Shown piece by piece: positions 17,111 to 27,356 of a DNA stretch of 64,000 nucleotides. The DNA lies in assembly GCF_001544555.2 (NCBI RefSeq), contig NZ_FCOK02000001.1:62001-126000 (forward strand), read 5' to 3'. The notes beneath the pieces were generated by a model that worked only from the letters and a program-made list of their open reading frames with translations, ran no database searches and was not told where the DNA came from. The stretch is from Caballeronia udeis. Its GTDB lineage: Bacteria > Pseudomonadota > Gammaproteobacteria > Burkholderiales > Burkholderiaceae. Each line of letters opens with the position of its first letter. The stretch's first letter is position 1. A program made the translations under genes and the position numbers.

Positions 17111-18964
17111 TCAAAAGGCGATCCCAAGCGTCAGGTACGGGCGGATATCGCGGTTCTTGAAGCCATACGCAATGTCCACGTTCACCGGCCCGACCGGACT
17201 GCGCCAGCGCACGCCCACCCCCGTGCCCGGCTCGAATACGCGCTCTTTCCAGGTATCGGTGGCGGTACCTATGTCGAAGAACACCGCGCCGCCCCAATCG
17301 TGCGAAAACCAGTGCTGGTACTCCGAGCTGCCGGTCATCAGGTACTTGGTCGGCAATACGGAGCCATCGACATCATTACCGATGCTCTGATACCCATAAC
17401 CGCGCACCGAATTCGCACCGCCCGCGCGGAACAGCAGCGACGCGGGGACACCGCTCGAACTGCCCGCCGTGAACACCCCGCCAAACTCCGCGCGGAACAC
17501 GAACAGGTCGCGCTTGCCCAGCGGCAAGTACTGCAGCAGGTTCGTATAAACGCGGCCAAAGGTTTGATCAGTCAGCAAACCCTTCACCGCGACGTCCACT
17601 TCGGCGCGAATCAGGTTGCCCGAGCGCGGAAACAGCGGATCGTCCACATTTCGGCGCACCCATTGCCAGGACGGCACAAGCGCGCGGCTGGTGGTCGGCG
17701 GCCCAAGATTCTGCGTCAGCCGGTCCGCATAGAACAGCAGCGAAAACGTGGTGTCGATGTTCTGCAGCGAGCGCGTACGCTGCACGCCCGCGCGTGCGCT
17801 GTAGATGCGCGTGTCGGATACGTTCGTGTTCGTGTACGAAGCCAGCACGCTGTTCACCCAGGTGCGGCCGTCCGGCGGCATCGCGAGCTGCACCTGGCCG
17901 TACTGCTGGGTCTGGTCCAGACGGCCGGATACCGTGAACGGATAAGCCTTGCCGAAGGTATCGAGATAGCTGTACGCGCCCTGGATGTGCGGACCGGTAT
18001 CGGTCGCATAACCTACGCCGTAGCGCACGCTGTTGTACGGATACTCGCTGACCTTCAGGTGCATCGGCGTTTCGTTTGGCTTGGTTACGTCGTTGTCCGC
18101 GTCAATGGCGACCGACGCGTAATACGGCGTGTTCTGCAACTGCCGCTGCAACTCGTTCACCCGCGCGACGTCGTAGGTGTCTCCCGGGTGAATCCGGTTC
18201 ACATTGTGGATGATCTTTTCCGGGTAACGCCGGACGCCGCTGATGTCGAGCTGGCCGAACGTGAAGGTCGGACCGCTATCGAAGGTCACCGACAAATCCG
18301 CTATGTGCGTCCGCGGATTCACACGCGCCTTGGATTGCGAGATTTTCGCGCCAAGATACCGGCGGGCCTGCAAGGCTTTGAGCGCGGCATTCTTCGCGTG
18401 GTCCCAGGCGCTCTGCGAGAACGGATCGCCTTCCTTGATCGAAAATGCGAGACGCGCGGTGTTCTCCTGCGCCGGGTCTTCGGTCGTGATCGCGCCCTTG
18501 AATGTCAGCGAAACCGAGGCGACCTTCGTCTGCGGACCGGGATCGACGCTGATGGTGACGGACTTTTTGTTGCCGTCATGTTTCACGTCGGTCCGTACGA
18601 TCGGCGTGAAATAACCGTCGGTCGCGACCAGATCGCGGACTTCCTGCGGCGTGGCGGTGACCAGAAAGTCGAATTGTTCGTCGCTGATGTCGTCGCGTTT
18701 CTTGAAACGCGATAAATCCAGGTGGTCTTTCAACAGCGACCGGACACTGCGCGGTGCGTCGATATCGACGTCGTATTTCGCCTGCGCGGGCTGTGCGATG
18801 GCAAACAACGCCAGCGCGTGGAGCAACCAGACGGCACGGCGCACGAATGACCACGACCACGCTCGGGAAGGCGCCTTCGACGACGCGATAACCGGCGGCT
18901 GGAGCCGCCGGTTATCGGCTTGCCCGCGCTTGAAGCGCAGCGGATCAAACAGGCGCCCCGCCAA
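17111..18964 (-). CDS. tamA: Outer-membrane assembly protein TamA (Omp85 family)
   Basis: A 617-residue Omp85 protein: signal segment (about 43-62, ending AQPAQA before KYDVDI), POTRA domains (about 63-260), then a 16-strand beta barrel. The barrel contains the lid-lock/VRGY-type element GGANSVRGYGYQSIGND, and the protein ends in phenylalanine (LTLGIAF) as barrel proteins do. It is the outer-membrane partner of TamB. Start: TTG at 18964 has an excellent GGAGGT five bases upstream but gives about 42 residues before the signal core. A GTG at 18844 (next residues RRAVWLLHALALF) would give a compact signal peptide but lacks a good ribosome-binding site. I give the longer form. Confidence 0.9.
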   Translation of the reverse strand: MAGRLFDPLRFKRGQADNRRLQPPVIASSKAPSRAWSWSFVRRAVWLLHALALFAIAQPAQAKYDVDIDAPRSVRSLLKDHLDLSRFKKRDDISDEQFDFLVTATPQEVRDLVATDGYFTPIVRTDVKHDGNKKSVTISVDPGPQTKVASVSLTFKGAITTEDPAQENTARLAFSIKEGDPFSQSAWDHAKNAALKALQARRYLGAKISQSKARVNPRTHIADLSVTFDSGPTFTFGQLDISGVRRYPEKIIHNVNRIHPGDTYDVARVNELQRQLQNTPYYASVAIDADNDVTKPNETPMHLKVSEYPYNSVRYGVGYATDTGPHIQGAYSYLDTFGKAYPFTVSGRLDQTQQYGQVQLAMPPDGRTWVNSVLASYTNTNVSDTRIYSARAGVQRTRSLQNIDTTFSLLFYADRLTQNLGPPTTSRALVPSWQWVRRNVDDPLFPRSGNLIRAEVDVAVKGLLTDQTFGRVYTNLLQYLPLGKRDLFVFRAEFGGVFTAGSSSGVPASLLFRAGGANSVRGYGYQSIGNDVDGSVLPTKYLMTGSSEYQHWFSHDWGGAVFFDIGTATDTWKERVFEPGTGVGVRWRSPVGPVNVDIAYGFKNRDIRPYLTLGIAF

Positions 18965-19478
18965 ACGTGACCTCCGGGGTTGAATTGAGTGGGATTGCGT
19001 GGGCGACGTGACACGGGACGACCGCTGCGCGGTACCGGCGCGGTGCCAGCTAAACGCCGGGCGTCGTTCCAGCAGGCGCTATTTCACCACACTGGCGCGG
19101 CGGGCTGTCCCAAAAAACGCCGGGTTGGCCGATCGGACAACGTTCAACCCGACCGTTGCCCGCTTCGACTCACCGGCCCCGGAAAACGCCGGAGGTGCGC
19201 CTTGGACGGCTCTCTACCGCGCTTGTTCCTTGGCTGTTTCAATAATTGACAGGGTTTTACCATTGCTCCCGGGGCGGTTCCGCCAGACCGGATGGCGAAT
19301 GTCTCCGCTTATCCGCGGCCTTCGGGCAGGCTTGGGACATCTTGGAACGTGTTGGGACGTTGTTAACCGCTCCGCTCCCTGATGCTTGCGGTAAAATTGC
19401 AGCCAATCACGGCGGCGTCTCGCTTGAACCTGCGCCGCGCCCGTTTTCGAATCGCTCTGAGCCAACGGAAGTCGAATC
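18965..19478. other. 514-base gap upstream of tamA and DUF3460 genes
   Basis: No convincing gene. The divergent control region should be here: GGAGGT for tamA at 18970-18975, and a TAAAAT element near 19391 that could be a -10 box for the DUF3460-scpA unit. AAACGCCGG occurs three times (19052, 19115, 19184), about 63 and 69 bases apart. Short open frames here have no recognisable product. Confidence 0.5.
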
Positions 19479-19664
19479 ATGTACCTGTCGGACATCACCC
19501 AGTTCATCAATCAGATGAAAGAGCAGAAACCGTCGCTCGAAGCAGAGCAGCGCCAGGGCCGTGCGCTGTTGTGGGACAAAAAGCCTATCGACCTCGACGA
19601 GCGCTCGGAGATCAAGACGTCGCGAGTCGAACAAACGCCCTACGTCTATTACCAGAACTTCTGA
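19479..19664 (+). CDS. DUF3460 family protein
   Basis: A small 61-residue acidic/basic soluble protein: YLSDITQFINQMKEQKPSLE, then RQGRALLWDKKPIDLDER and SRVEQTPYVYYQNF. These are the conserved blocks of DUF3460, a family of betaproteobacteria with no known function. It sits directly before scpA, whose GTG start lies two bases after this stop, so the two are probably co-translated. That link suggests, but does not show, a role connected with chromosome condensation. Confidence 0.9.
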   Translation: MYLSDITQFINQMKEQKPSLEAEQRQGRALLWDKKPIDLDERSEIKTSRVEQTPYVYYQNF

Positions 19665-19666
19665 AC

Positions 19667-20572
19667 GTGAGTGCCGCCCGCGAGGCGCAGCCGGCTCCGG
19701 AGCGTTCGGGACACCCTGGGCGTTCGGGCAAGGATGATCGCGCCGCGGCGCTTGCCGCGCCCGCGAACGATTCCACGCCGAATACCATTGACGGCGTGGC
19801 GTTCGCGCATCTGTATGGCGAGCCGCTCTGGAAGCTGCCCACCGACCTGTATATCCCGCCGGACGCGCTCGAGATCTTCCTCGAAGCGTTCGAGGGCCCG
19901 CTCGACTTGCTGCTGTACCTGATCCGCAAGCAGAATTTCAACGTCCTCGACATCCCGATGGCCGACGTGACGCGCCAGTACCTGGGCTACGTCGACCAGA
20001 TTCGCGAATCCAACCTGGAACTCGCGGCGGAATATCTGTTGATGGCGGCCATGCTGATCGAGATCAAGTCGCGCATGCTGCTGCCGGTGAAAAAGGCGGA
20101 TACGGGCGAGGAAGCGGAAGATCCGCGCGCCGAACTCGTGCGGCGCCTGCTGGAATACGAGCAGATGAAGCTCGCGGCGCAGCGCCTGGATCATCTGCCG
20201 CAACTGGGCCGAGACTTCCTGCGGGCAGAGGTGTACGTCGAGCAGAGTTCGGCGCAACGCTTCCCCGACGTCGATGCAAACGATCTTCGCGCCGCCTGGG
20301 CCGACGTCATCAAACGCGCCCGGCTGGTCGAGCATCACAAGATCTCGCGCGAGGAATTGTCGGTGCGTGAGCATATGAGCGTGATCCTGCGGCGCCTGCA
20401 GAATGCCCGCTTCATGGAATTCGGCGATCTTTTCGACTCGTCGCGTGGCGTTCCGGTCGTGGTGGTGAATTTCATCGCGATGCTGGAACTGTCGCGTGAA
20501 GCGCTGATTGAAATTACCCAGGCCGAGCCGTATGCGCCCATCTACGTGAGACTCGCGTATTCGCCGGCTTAA
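19667..20572 (+). CDS. scpA: Segregation and condensation protein A
   Basis: Kleisin subunit of the SMC-ScpAB complex that bridges the SMC heads and organises the chromosome. The N-terminal kleisin signature is clear in LEIFLEAFEGPLDLLLYLI and in QNFNVLDIPMADVTRQYL; the C-terminal winged-helix region follows (EHMSVILRRLQ...). A 301-residue product is reached from the GTG at 19667, two bases after the DUF3460 stop and without a Shine-Dalgarno sequence, which points to translational coupling. The first 45 or so residues are Ala/Pro-rich and poorly conserved, so a later start cannot be excluded. scpB is not in the window. Confidence 0.93.
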   Translation: MSAAREAQPAPERSGHPGRSGKDDRAAALAAPANDSTPNTIDGVAFAHLYGEPLWKLPTDLYIPPDALEIFLEAFEGPLDLLLYLIRKQNFNVLDIPMADVTRQYLGYVDQIRESNLELAAEYLLMAAMLIEIKSRMLLPVKKADTGEEAEDPRAELVRRLLEYEQMKLAAQRLDHLPQLGRDFLRAEVYVEQSSAQRFPDVDANDLRAAWADVIKRARLVEHHKISREELSVREHMSVILRRLQNARFMEFGDLFDSSRGVPVVVVNFIAMLELSREALIEITQAEPYAPIYVRLAYSPA

Positions 20573-20665
20573 GCCTTCCGTGGCGCAAAAGTAGCGTAGG
20601 CCCTTCCCCTTTCCTTCCCCTTGGAGCAGTGTTTTCAAAGCTGCCCGCCAGGAGACACCTGCTAG

Positions 20666-21499
<834 letters not shown>

Positions 21500-21521
21500 G
21501 CGAAATTTGAGCGAGAGACGC

Positions 21522-21908
21522 ATGCAGCGAACGCTTTTGAAATCGAAGATTCACCGCGCCACGGTCACGCATTGCGAACTGCATTACGAAGGTTCGTGCG
21601 CTATCGACGAGGATTTGCTGGAAGCCGCGAATCTGGTTGAAAACGAGCAGATCGATATCTGGAACGTGAACAACGGCGAGCGCCTGACGACCTATGCCAT
21701 CAAGGGCGAGCGCGGCAGCGGCATGATTTCGCTGAATGGATCGGCAGCGCGCCGGGCGCAACTGGGCGACCTGGTGATCATCGCGGCGTTCGCGCTGGTC
21801 GATGAGGCCGAACTGAAGGCGGGCTGGAAGCCGGATCTCGTGTTCGTCGACGAAAAAAACCGTATCAAGGGAAACCGCGACCACGTGCCGACGCAGAACT
21901 GGACCTGA
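21522..21908 (+). CDS. panD: Aspartate 1-decarboxylase proenzyme
   Basis: Pyruvoyl enzyme that makes beta-alanine from aspartate for pantothenate synthesis. The self-cleavage site is G24-S25 in [10 protein letters not shown]; cleavage leaves the pyruvoyl group on Ser25. Lys9 and Tyr22 of the active site are present, and the length of 128 residues is typical. The ATG at 21522 ([13 protein letters not shown]) has GAGAG upstream and is preferred over the TTG at 21507. It is the last gene of the panCD unit. Confidence 0.97.
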   Translation: MQRTLLKSKIHRATVTHCELHYEGSCAIDEDLLEAANLVENEQIDIWNVNNGERLTTYAIKGERGSGMISLNGSAARRAQLGDLVIIAAFALVDEAELKAGWKPDLVFVDEKNRIKGNRDHVPTQNWT

Positions 21909-21930
21909 ATCTGGTCTGGTGAGAAAACGC

Positions 21931-21977
21931 AAAAACGCCGGTTGGCTTTCATGGAATTGAAGCCAACCGGCGTTTTT
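21931..21977. terminator. panCD terminator, also facing the ParA-like gene
   Basis: AAAAACGCCGGTTGGCTT (21931-21948) and its perfect complement (21960-21977), followed by T on + and preceded by A-rich sequence, so it can act in both directions. Confidence 0.93.
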
Positions 21978-22007
21978 TATGGCCGGAGCGGTCGTCTACG
22001 TCCTCTC

Positions 22008-22634
22008 CTACTTCTTCGACACCCATTCAATAATCGGTTGCCACTGCTCGATATCCTTCTCCACCCGGCTTTTGGCGACGTCCCAGATGGTGAGCCCGTG
22101 CGCCGCGACCTGCACGTAGTTCTGCGTATCGCGGATAAAACCCAGCACCGGCAGGTCAAGCCCTTCCACGAACCGATGCAGTTGATCCGCTGATTTCGTC
22201 CGGGCATCCACCCGCATACCCACCACGCCAACCTCGATGGTTCCCTTGCGTACCGCCTTTTCCTTCTGCAGCCGGACGAGAAATTCCTGGGTGGCGAGAA
22301 TATCGAACATGGACGGCTGCAGCGGCACGATCACCTTGTCCGCCAGATCCAGCGCCAGCGCGAGACGGGTGCCGTGAATCCCGGCAGGCGTGTCGACAAC
22401 GGCCTTTTCCAGGCCTCTGGGCGGCTTGGACGGCGCGTCGACGTTTGTCTTCCACTCTTCTATCTTCGGCAGCGTGTCCGGGCGCAAGCCCAGCCAGCCG
22501 TGGGCCGACTGCTGCTTGTCCAGGTCCGCGAGCGCGACCCACTCGCCGTTTGCCGCAAAATAACCAGCCAGATTCGTAGACAGCGTGCTCTTGCCCACGC
22601 CGCCCTTCGGATTCGCTACCACGATCACCGTCAT
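22008..22634 (-). CDS. ParA family ATPase
   Basis: A 208-residue P-loop ATPase with the deviant Walker A of ParA/MinD proteins (NPKGGVGKST, signature Lys10 and Lys15), a Walker A' region AVVDTPAGIHG, and VVGMRVDARTKSA later on. No parB or centromere-like repeat is next to it, so it is not an ordinary chromosomal parAB locus; orphan ParA proteins position other cargo or act in regulation. The start is the ATG at 22634 directly before the P-loop; an open frame to 22703 adds an unrelated-looking 23 residues. It converges with panD. Confidence 0.85.
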   Translation of the reverse strand: MTVIVVANPKGGVGKSTLSTNLAGYFAANGEWVALADLDKQQSAHGWLGLRPDTLPKIEEWKTNVDAPSKPPRGLEKAVVDTPAGIHGTRLALALDLADKVIVPLQPSMFDILATQEFLVRLQKEKAVRKGTIEVGVVGMRVDARTKSADQLHRFVEGLDLPVLGFIRDTQNYVQVAAHGLTIWDVAKSRVEKDIEQWQPIIEWVSKK

Positions 22635-22796
22635 AGATTCAATCCACGCGTTGTCGGCCGCGCCCGACGCCCTGACACCCCCGGCGTGCTGTAAGCGCTG
22701 CATTAAGTGAAAAGTTCGAGCCGTTGATACTATCGGATTTGCCTATTTCAATCCATGCGCGTCAACAACGCCGCTCAACTTCAAGGACTCCGCAAC

Positions 22797-23216
22797 ATGG
22801 CCACACTGCGCCCGGAAATCACCCTCGACTCCTTGCGGGAACGCCAGCGCGGCCGCCTGCCGGAGCTGCTCGGCGTGGAAGTCGTATCGCTGGAAAGCGG
22901 CACGCTCACCGGCAAGCTGACGGTGCGGCCCGAAGTGCTCGCACCAAACGGCTTCCTGCATGCGGCGACCGTGATCGGTCTCGCCGACACCTGTTGCGGC
23001 TACGCCTGCATCGCCCACTTGCCTGAGGGTGCGAAGAATTTTACGACCATCGAAACGAAGAGCAACCACGTGGGCACGGCGCGCGAGGGCGTCATCACGG
23101 CCAAGGCGACAGCCGTCCACCTGGGCCGCAGCACGCAAGTGTGGGACGCGATCGTGACGAACGGAGAGGGTAAGACCATCGCGTTGTTTCGATGCACGCA
23201 GATGATCTTGTATTGA
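22797..23216 (+). CDS. PaaI-type hotdog-fold thioesterase
   Basis: A 139-residue hotdog protein: LGVEVVSLESGTLTGKLTV, then NGFLHAATVIGLADTCCGYAC, which aligns with the NHxGxxHGGxxxxLAD catalytic region of PaaI/YdiI thioesterases, and VTAKATAVHLGRSTQVWD-like strands at the end. The substrate acyl-CoA is not predictable. The ATG at 22797 has AAGGA about nine bases upstream; an earlier ATG at 22755 lacks one. It stands between the ParA-like gene and cobQ with no obvious partner. Confidence 0.85.
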   Translation: MATLRPEITLDSLRERQRGRLPELLGVEVVSLESGTLTGKLTVRPEVLAPNGFLHAATVIGLADTCCGYACIAHLPEGAKNFTTIETKSNHVGTAREGVITAKATAVHLGRSTQVWDAIVTNGEGKTIALFRCTQMILY

Positions 23217-23242
23217 ACGCGCGCGGGAATCGGGCGCTTCGT

Positions 23243-24757
23243 TCAGGCAAACATCGAACCGATGGCGTCAAGATCCAGCGCCTGCCCGAGCGTATCGGCG
23301 AGGCGGTCAAGCGAAGCCTCCCGCAGCGCCGGGTAATCAAGCGCGGCGGCATCGCGCAGACCCGCCCATTCCAGTAGCGCCGCGCAGGCTTCGGGAGTAT
23401 CGAAGATGCCGTGCAGATAGGTGGCGGCGATCTGGTTATCGGCGGAAATCGCGCCGTCAGGACGCTCGCCGTCGAGCATCACCGCCGGCCGGGCGAGTGC
23501 TGCGCCCGTCGTGCGGCCCATGTGGATCTCGTAGCCTCGCACGGGAGCCCGCTCGGAGCGTTCAGGACTTAAGGTCAGCCGGCCGGTCACGTTGTCGAGC
23601 AGCTTGTCCGCCGTCAGCGTGGTGTCGAGATCGAGCAGGCCCAGGCCGTTCACGCAGCCGGCAGGCCCTTCGAACCCCTGCGGATCATCCACCGTGCGGC
23701 CCAGCATCTGCATGCCGCCGCAAATGCCCAGCACCTTGCCGCCATACCGGAGATGGCGCTCGATCGCGCGATCCCAGCCGTTTTCGCGCAGCCACGCCAG
23801 GTCGCGCTGCACGCTTTTCGACCCCGGCAACACGATCAGATCGGCCGGTGGCGGCGTTGTCCCTGCACGCACATAGGAGAAATCGACCTGCGCGTGGGCA
23901 CGCAACGCATCGAAATCCGTATGGTTGCTGATGCGCGGCAACGCCGGCACGATCACCTTCAGCACCTCGCCAGGGGCTTCGCCACGCGTGTGCAACTGGC
24001 CTGGCAACATGTCCTCGGCATCCAGCGTCAGGCCATGCAGATAGGGCACCACGCCCAGCACCGGCTTGCCGGTTTGCGCCTCCAGCCAGTCGAGGCCGGG
24101 CTGCAGCAGGCTGATATCGCCACGAAAACGGTTGATCACGAAGCCGCGAATCCGCGCCCTTTCGGTCTCCGATAAACAGGCCAGCGTCCCCAGCAAATGC
24201 GCGAACACACCGCCACGGTCAATATCCGCCACCAGCACCACCGGGCAATCCACTCGCTCGGCAAACCCCATGTTGGCGATATCGCGGTCCCGCAGGTTCA
24301 CCTCGGCCGGGCTTCCCGCCCCTTCCACGATAATCGCGTCGAAACGCTGCTGAAGCCGGGCGTACGAGGCGAGAACGGCGTCAAAGGCAACGGTTTTATA
24401 CGCGTGATACGCGCGGGCATCCAGATTGGCGTGCGCGTGGCCGTGGATGATCACTTGCGCGCCGCGGTCGCTGGTCGGCTTGAGCAGTACGGGATTGAAG
24501 TCGATCTCCGCTTCCACGCCCGCCGCGATAGCCTGCAGCGCCTGAGCGCGGCCGATCTCGCCGCCGTCCACGGTCACCGCGCTGTTCAGCGCCATGTTCT
24601 GCGGCTTGAACGGCGCTACCCGCATGCCGCCACGCCGCGCGAGCCGGCACAGGCCCGCGACCAGCGTGCTCTTGCCGGCGTCGGAGGTCGTGCCCTGGAT
24701 CATCAGCGTGCCGCGCGGCGCAAATTGCATGGGTGTTTCCGTGGTCATCGGTTCCAT
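23243..24757 (-). CDS. cobQ: Cobyric acid synthase
   Basis: Glutamine-dependent enzyme that amidates four carboxyl groups of adenosylcobyrinic acid diamide. N-terminal dethiobiotin-synthetase-like ATPase with P-loop [10 protein letters not shown] (22-31) and [12 protein letters not shown]; the C-terminal class I glutamine amidotransferase has its nucleophile at about Cys346 in [11 protein letters not shown] and His in [11 protein letters not shown] 504-residue product is given from the ATG at 24757; MTTETPMQF at 24748, with GGA upstream, is an equally good start. It diverges from cobU with only 58 bases between, so a shared control region is likely. Confidence 0.96.
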   Translation of the reverse strand: MEPMTTETPMQFAPRGTLMIQGTTSDAGKSTLVAGLCRLARRGGMRVAPFKPQNMALNSAVTVDGGEIGRAQALQAIAAGVEAEIDFNPVLLKPTSDRGAQVIIHGHAHANLDARAYHAYKTVAFDAVLASYARLQQRFDAIIVEGAGSPAEVNLRDRDIANMGFAERVDCPVVLVADIDRGGVFAHLLGTLACLSETERARIRGFVINRFRGDISLLQPGLDWLEAQTGKPVLGVVPYLHGLTLDAEDMLPGQLHTRGEAPGEVLKVIVPALPRISNHTDFDALRAHAQVDFSYVRAGTTPPPADLIVLPGSKSVQRDLAWLRENGWDRAIERHLRYGGKVLGICGGMQMLGRTVDDPQGFEGPAGCVNGLGLLDLDTTLTADKLLDNVTGRLTLSPERSERAPVRGYEIHMGRTTGAALARPAVMLDGERPDGAISADNQIAATYLHGIFDTPEACAALLEWAGLRDAAALDYPALREASLDRLADTLGQALDLDAIGSMFA

Positions 24758-24815
24758 CGTTGGCGTCGGTTCTGCGGGAAGCCGTTATGGTAGCGCCCGC
24801 CGGTACAATATTGCG

Positions 24816-25352
24816 ATGACTTCACCCGACCTCACCTTCATCCTGGGCGGCGCCCGCTCGGGCAAGAGCGCTTACGCCGAACGGCTGGCCGCCGGCAGCG
24901 GTTTGCCCGTCACCTACGTGGCGACGGCGCGTATTGGCGACGCCGAATTCGCCGCGCGCGTGGAGCAGCATCGCGAACGCCGGCCGGCGCATTGGGCGCT
25001 GGTCGAAGCACCGCTCGATCTGGGCGGCGTGCTGCGCGAACTGGATCACGAAGGTCATGTGGTGCTGATCGACTGCCTGACGTTATGGCTCGCCAACCTG
25101 CTCTTCCCCGCGGATGGCAGCACGCCCGACGGGCCGCCGCTGCAGGCCTTCAGCGACTTCGACGCTGCGCTTTCAAATGTGCGGGGCAAGGTGATCGTGG
25201 TGAGCAACGAGATCGGGCTGGGCGTGGTGCCAATGGGATCGGTGACGCGCCTTTACGTCGATGAACTCGGCCGGCTCAACCAGCGCGTCGCCGCTGCGAG
25301 CACGCACGTGACCATGATGGTCGCCGGCCTGCCGCTCGTACTGAAAGGCTGA
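24816..25352 (+). CDS. cobU: Adenosylcobinamide kinase / guanylyltransferase
   Basis: Bifunctional enzyme that phosphorylates adenosylcobinamide and then attaches GMP, activating it for the lower ligand. The P-loop GGARSGKS is at 11-18, followed by the conserved VTYVATARIGDAEF and the ALVEAPLDLGG-type segments. The 178 residues match CobU/CobP. The start is MTSPDLTFILGG at 24816; the frame is open further upstream into the cobQ overlap but not conserved. First gene of cobU-cbiB-cobD-btuF on +; the next start is one base after its stop. Confidence 0.96.
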   Translation: MTSPDLTFILGGARSGKSAYAERLAAGSGLPVTYVATARIGDAEFAARVEQHRERRPAHWALVEAPLDLGGVLRELDHEGHVVLIDCLTLWLANLLFPADGSTPDGPPLQAFSDFDAALSNVRGKVIVVSNEIGLGVVPMGSVTRLYVDELGRLNQRVAAASTHVTMMVAGLPLVLKG

Positions 25353-25353
25353 C

Positions 25354-26295
25354 ATGCTGCTGCTCTCTTTCTACGTCACGGCGATGCTCGCCATTGCCGG
25401 CGTCGTGATCGACCGGATCTTCGGTGAGCCGGCCACGCGGCATCCGCTGGTCGCGTTCGGGCGGCTTGCCACGCGCATCGAAGCAAAAATGAATACCGGG
25501 TTCCGCGCGCGGCCGGCGGGCATCCTGGCGTGGCTGCTGGCCGTCGTGCCGCCGGTGGCCGTGAGCTGGATTCTCGTGAGCGTGCTGCCGTTCGCCGCCG
25601 CGTGCGTGGTGCACATCGCGCTGCTGTGGTTCTCGCTCGGCGCCAAAAGCCTGCGCGATCACATTGCGCCGATCGCCCGCGCGCTCGGGCTCGGCGATCT
25701 GGACGCCGCGCGAAAGCTGACGGCGCGGATCGTCTCGCGCGACACCGCCAATGCCGACGAACCCGCGCTGTCCCGCGCAGCCGTGGAATCCGCGCTGGAA
25801 AACGGCAACGACGCAATTTTCGGCGCGCTGTTCTGGTTCGTGATTGCGGGCGGCCCGGGCGCGCTGATGTTCCGCCTTGCCAATACCCTCGACGCAATGT
25901 GGGGCTACCGGACACCGCGTTATCTCCGTTTCGGCTGGGCAGCGGCCCGTTTCGACGATGTCCTCAACTTCGTGCCCGCTCGTCTGACCGCGGCCAGTTA
26001 CGCGCTGCTCGGAGACACCCGCACGGCGTGGCGCTGCTGGCGCACGCAGGCGCCGCTGTGGGACAGCCCGAACGCGGGGCCGGTGATGGCAGCGGGCGCC
26101 GGAAGCCTGAACGTGCTGCTCGGCGGCCCGGCGATCTATCACGGCACGCTGGAAACACGGCCGGTGCTCGGTTTCGGAATGACCGCCTCGCCGCGGCATG
26201 TGGTGGCGGCGCTGCGGCTGGTCGACCGCACGATACTGCTGTGGCTCGCCATCCTGCTGGTGCTGGCTTTCACGGGCGTGGGGTTCCATGGCTGA
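25354..26295 (+). CDS. cbiB: Adenosylcobinamide-phosphate synthase
   Basis: Inner-membrane protein that joins adenosylcobyric acid to aminopropanol (or its phosphate). It is 313 residues with four or five hydrophobic helices; conserved blocks are DRIFGEPATRHPLVAFG at the N-terminus, RIVSRDTANAD, and SALENGNDAIFGALFW with MWGYRTPRYLRFGWAAAR. The name cobD is also used for this enzyme in aerobic-pathway nomenclature. It starts one base after cobU, and its 3' end overlaps the next gene by eight bases. Confidence 0.96.
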   Translation: MLLLSFYVTAMLAIAGVVIDRIFGEPATRHPLVAFGRLATRIEAKMNTGFRARPAGILAWLLAVVPPVAVSWILVSVLPFAAACVVHIALLWFSLGAKSLRDHIAPIARALGLGDLDAARKLTARIVSRDTANADEPALSRAAVESALENGNDAIFGALFWFVIAGGPGALMFRLANTLDAMWGYRTPRYLRFGWAAARFDDVLNFVPARLTAASYALLGDTRTAWRCWRTQAPLWDSPNAGPVMAAGAGSLNVLLGGPAIYHGTLETRPVLGFGMTASPRHVVAALRLVDRTILLWLAILLVLAFTGVGFHG

Positions 26296-27295
26296 GCCCA
26301 TCCGGCATGGCGGGAATCTTCGGGAAGCCGCGCGTCGATACGGGATCGCACTGGACGACTGGCTGGATTTATCGACGGGAATCAATCCGCGTGCGTATCC
26401 GGTGCCAGCGGTGCCAATGGACGCGTGGCGCCGCTTGCCCGAAGACGCCGATGGTCTGGCCGAGCTTGCAGCGCGTCACTATGGCGCGCCAGGGGCGCTC
26501 CCGGTTGCCGGCAGTCAGGCCGCGATTCGTGCGTTGCCGGGCTTGTTGAAACCCGGCGTCGCGGCCGTTGCGCCCTTGACCTATGGCGAATACGCGCCCG
26601 CGTTTGAGCGCGCCGGGCATCGGATCGTGACGCTCGATGTCGCGTCTGCTGCGTTGGCGGACGGCATCGATCATGTGATCGTTGCGAATCCTAACAATCC
26701 CACCACCGAACGTATCGGACGTGATGTGCTGCTCGGGTGGCATGAGCAATTGGCGGCACGCGGCGGCACGCTGGTCGTCGACGAAGCGTTCGCCGATGCT
26801 TACGGCGATGCGTCCATATCACTGGCATCGGAGAGCGGACGAGAGGGGCTGGTCGCGCTGCGCTCCGTGGGCAAGTTTTATGGACTGGCTGGGATTCGCG
26901 CCGGGTTTGTACTCGCGGCAGCGCCGCTACTCAATGCGCTTTCAGAAGCGCTCGGTGCGTGGACGGTAAGCGGTCCGGCACGGCACGCGGTCCAGGCCGC
27001 GTTCAATGATCTTTCCTGGCAGGCGCAGACTCGCGCCACGCTGGCTCGCGATAGCGCAAGGTTGGCAGCGTTGATCCGCAGTCAAGGTTTCGATCCCCGC
27101 GCGACGCCCCTTTTTGTCTGGTTCGAGACCGGCAAAGCGGCGATGCTGCAGCATGCTCTGGCCACGCGCGGAATCTGGACACGGCTCTTCGAGCATGGCG
27201 CGTTGCCCAGTTTGCGGATCGGTTTGACGGGATCGGAAGAGGAATGGGCGAGATTTGCGGAGGCGTTCGATGCAGCCGTGACAGCGATCCGCTGA
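26288..27295 (+). CDS. cobD: L-threonine-O-3-phosphate decarboxylase
   Basis: PLP enzyme of aminotransferase fold type I that makes aminopropanol phosphate, the linker used by CbiB. Features: HGGNLREAARRYG and DLSTGINPRAYP near the start, VANPNNPTTE, LVVDEAFADAY, and the PLP lysine at about K196 in SVGKFYGLAGIRAG. Called cobC in some systems. The ATG at 26288 overlaps the cbiB stop (ATGGCTGA), so translation is coupled. 335 residues, normal for the family. Confidence 0.93.
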   Translation: MAEPIRHGGNLREAARRYGIALDDWLDLSTGINPRAYPVPAVPMDAWRRLPEDADGLAELAARHYGAPGALPVAGSQAAIRALPGLLKPGVAAVAPLTYGEYAPAFERAGHRIVTLDVASAALADGIDHVIVANPNNPTTERIGRDVLLGWHEQLAARGGTLVVDEAFADAYGDASISLASESGREGLVALRSVGKFYGLAGIRAGFVLAAAPLLNALSEALGAWTVSGPARHAVQAAFNDLSWQAQTRATLARDSARLAALIRSQGFDPRATPLFVWFETGKAAMLQHALATRGIWTRLFEHGALPSLRIGLTGSEEEWARFAEAFDAAVTAIR

Positions 27296-27356
27296 ACAAT
27301 GACATGCTTCGATCACACCCCCCGCCACGCATGACACACCCGTCCTCACGCACCTC

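Noticed and set aside
16871..18715. Open frame on + across the tamA-tamB junction
   Set aside because: Crosses the boundary of two real genes on the other strand and has no recognisable domain.
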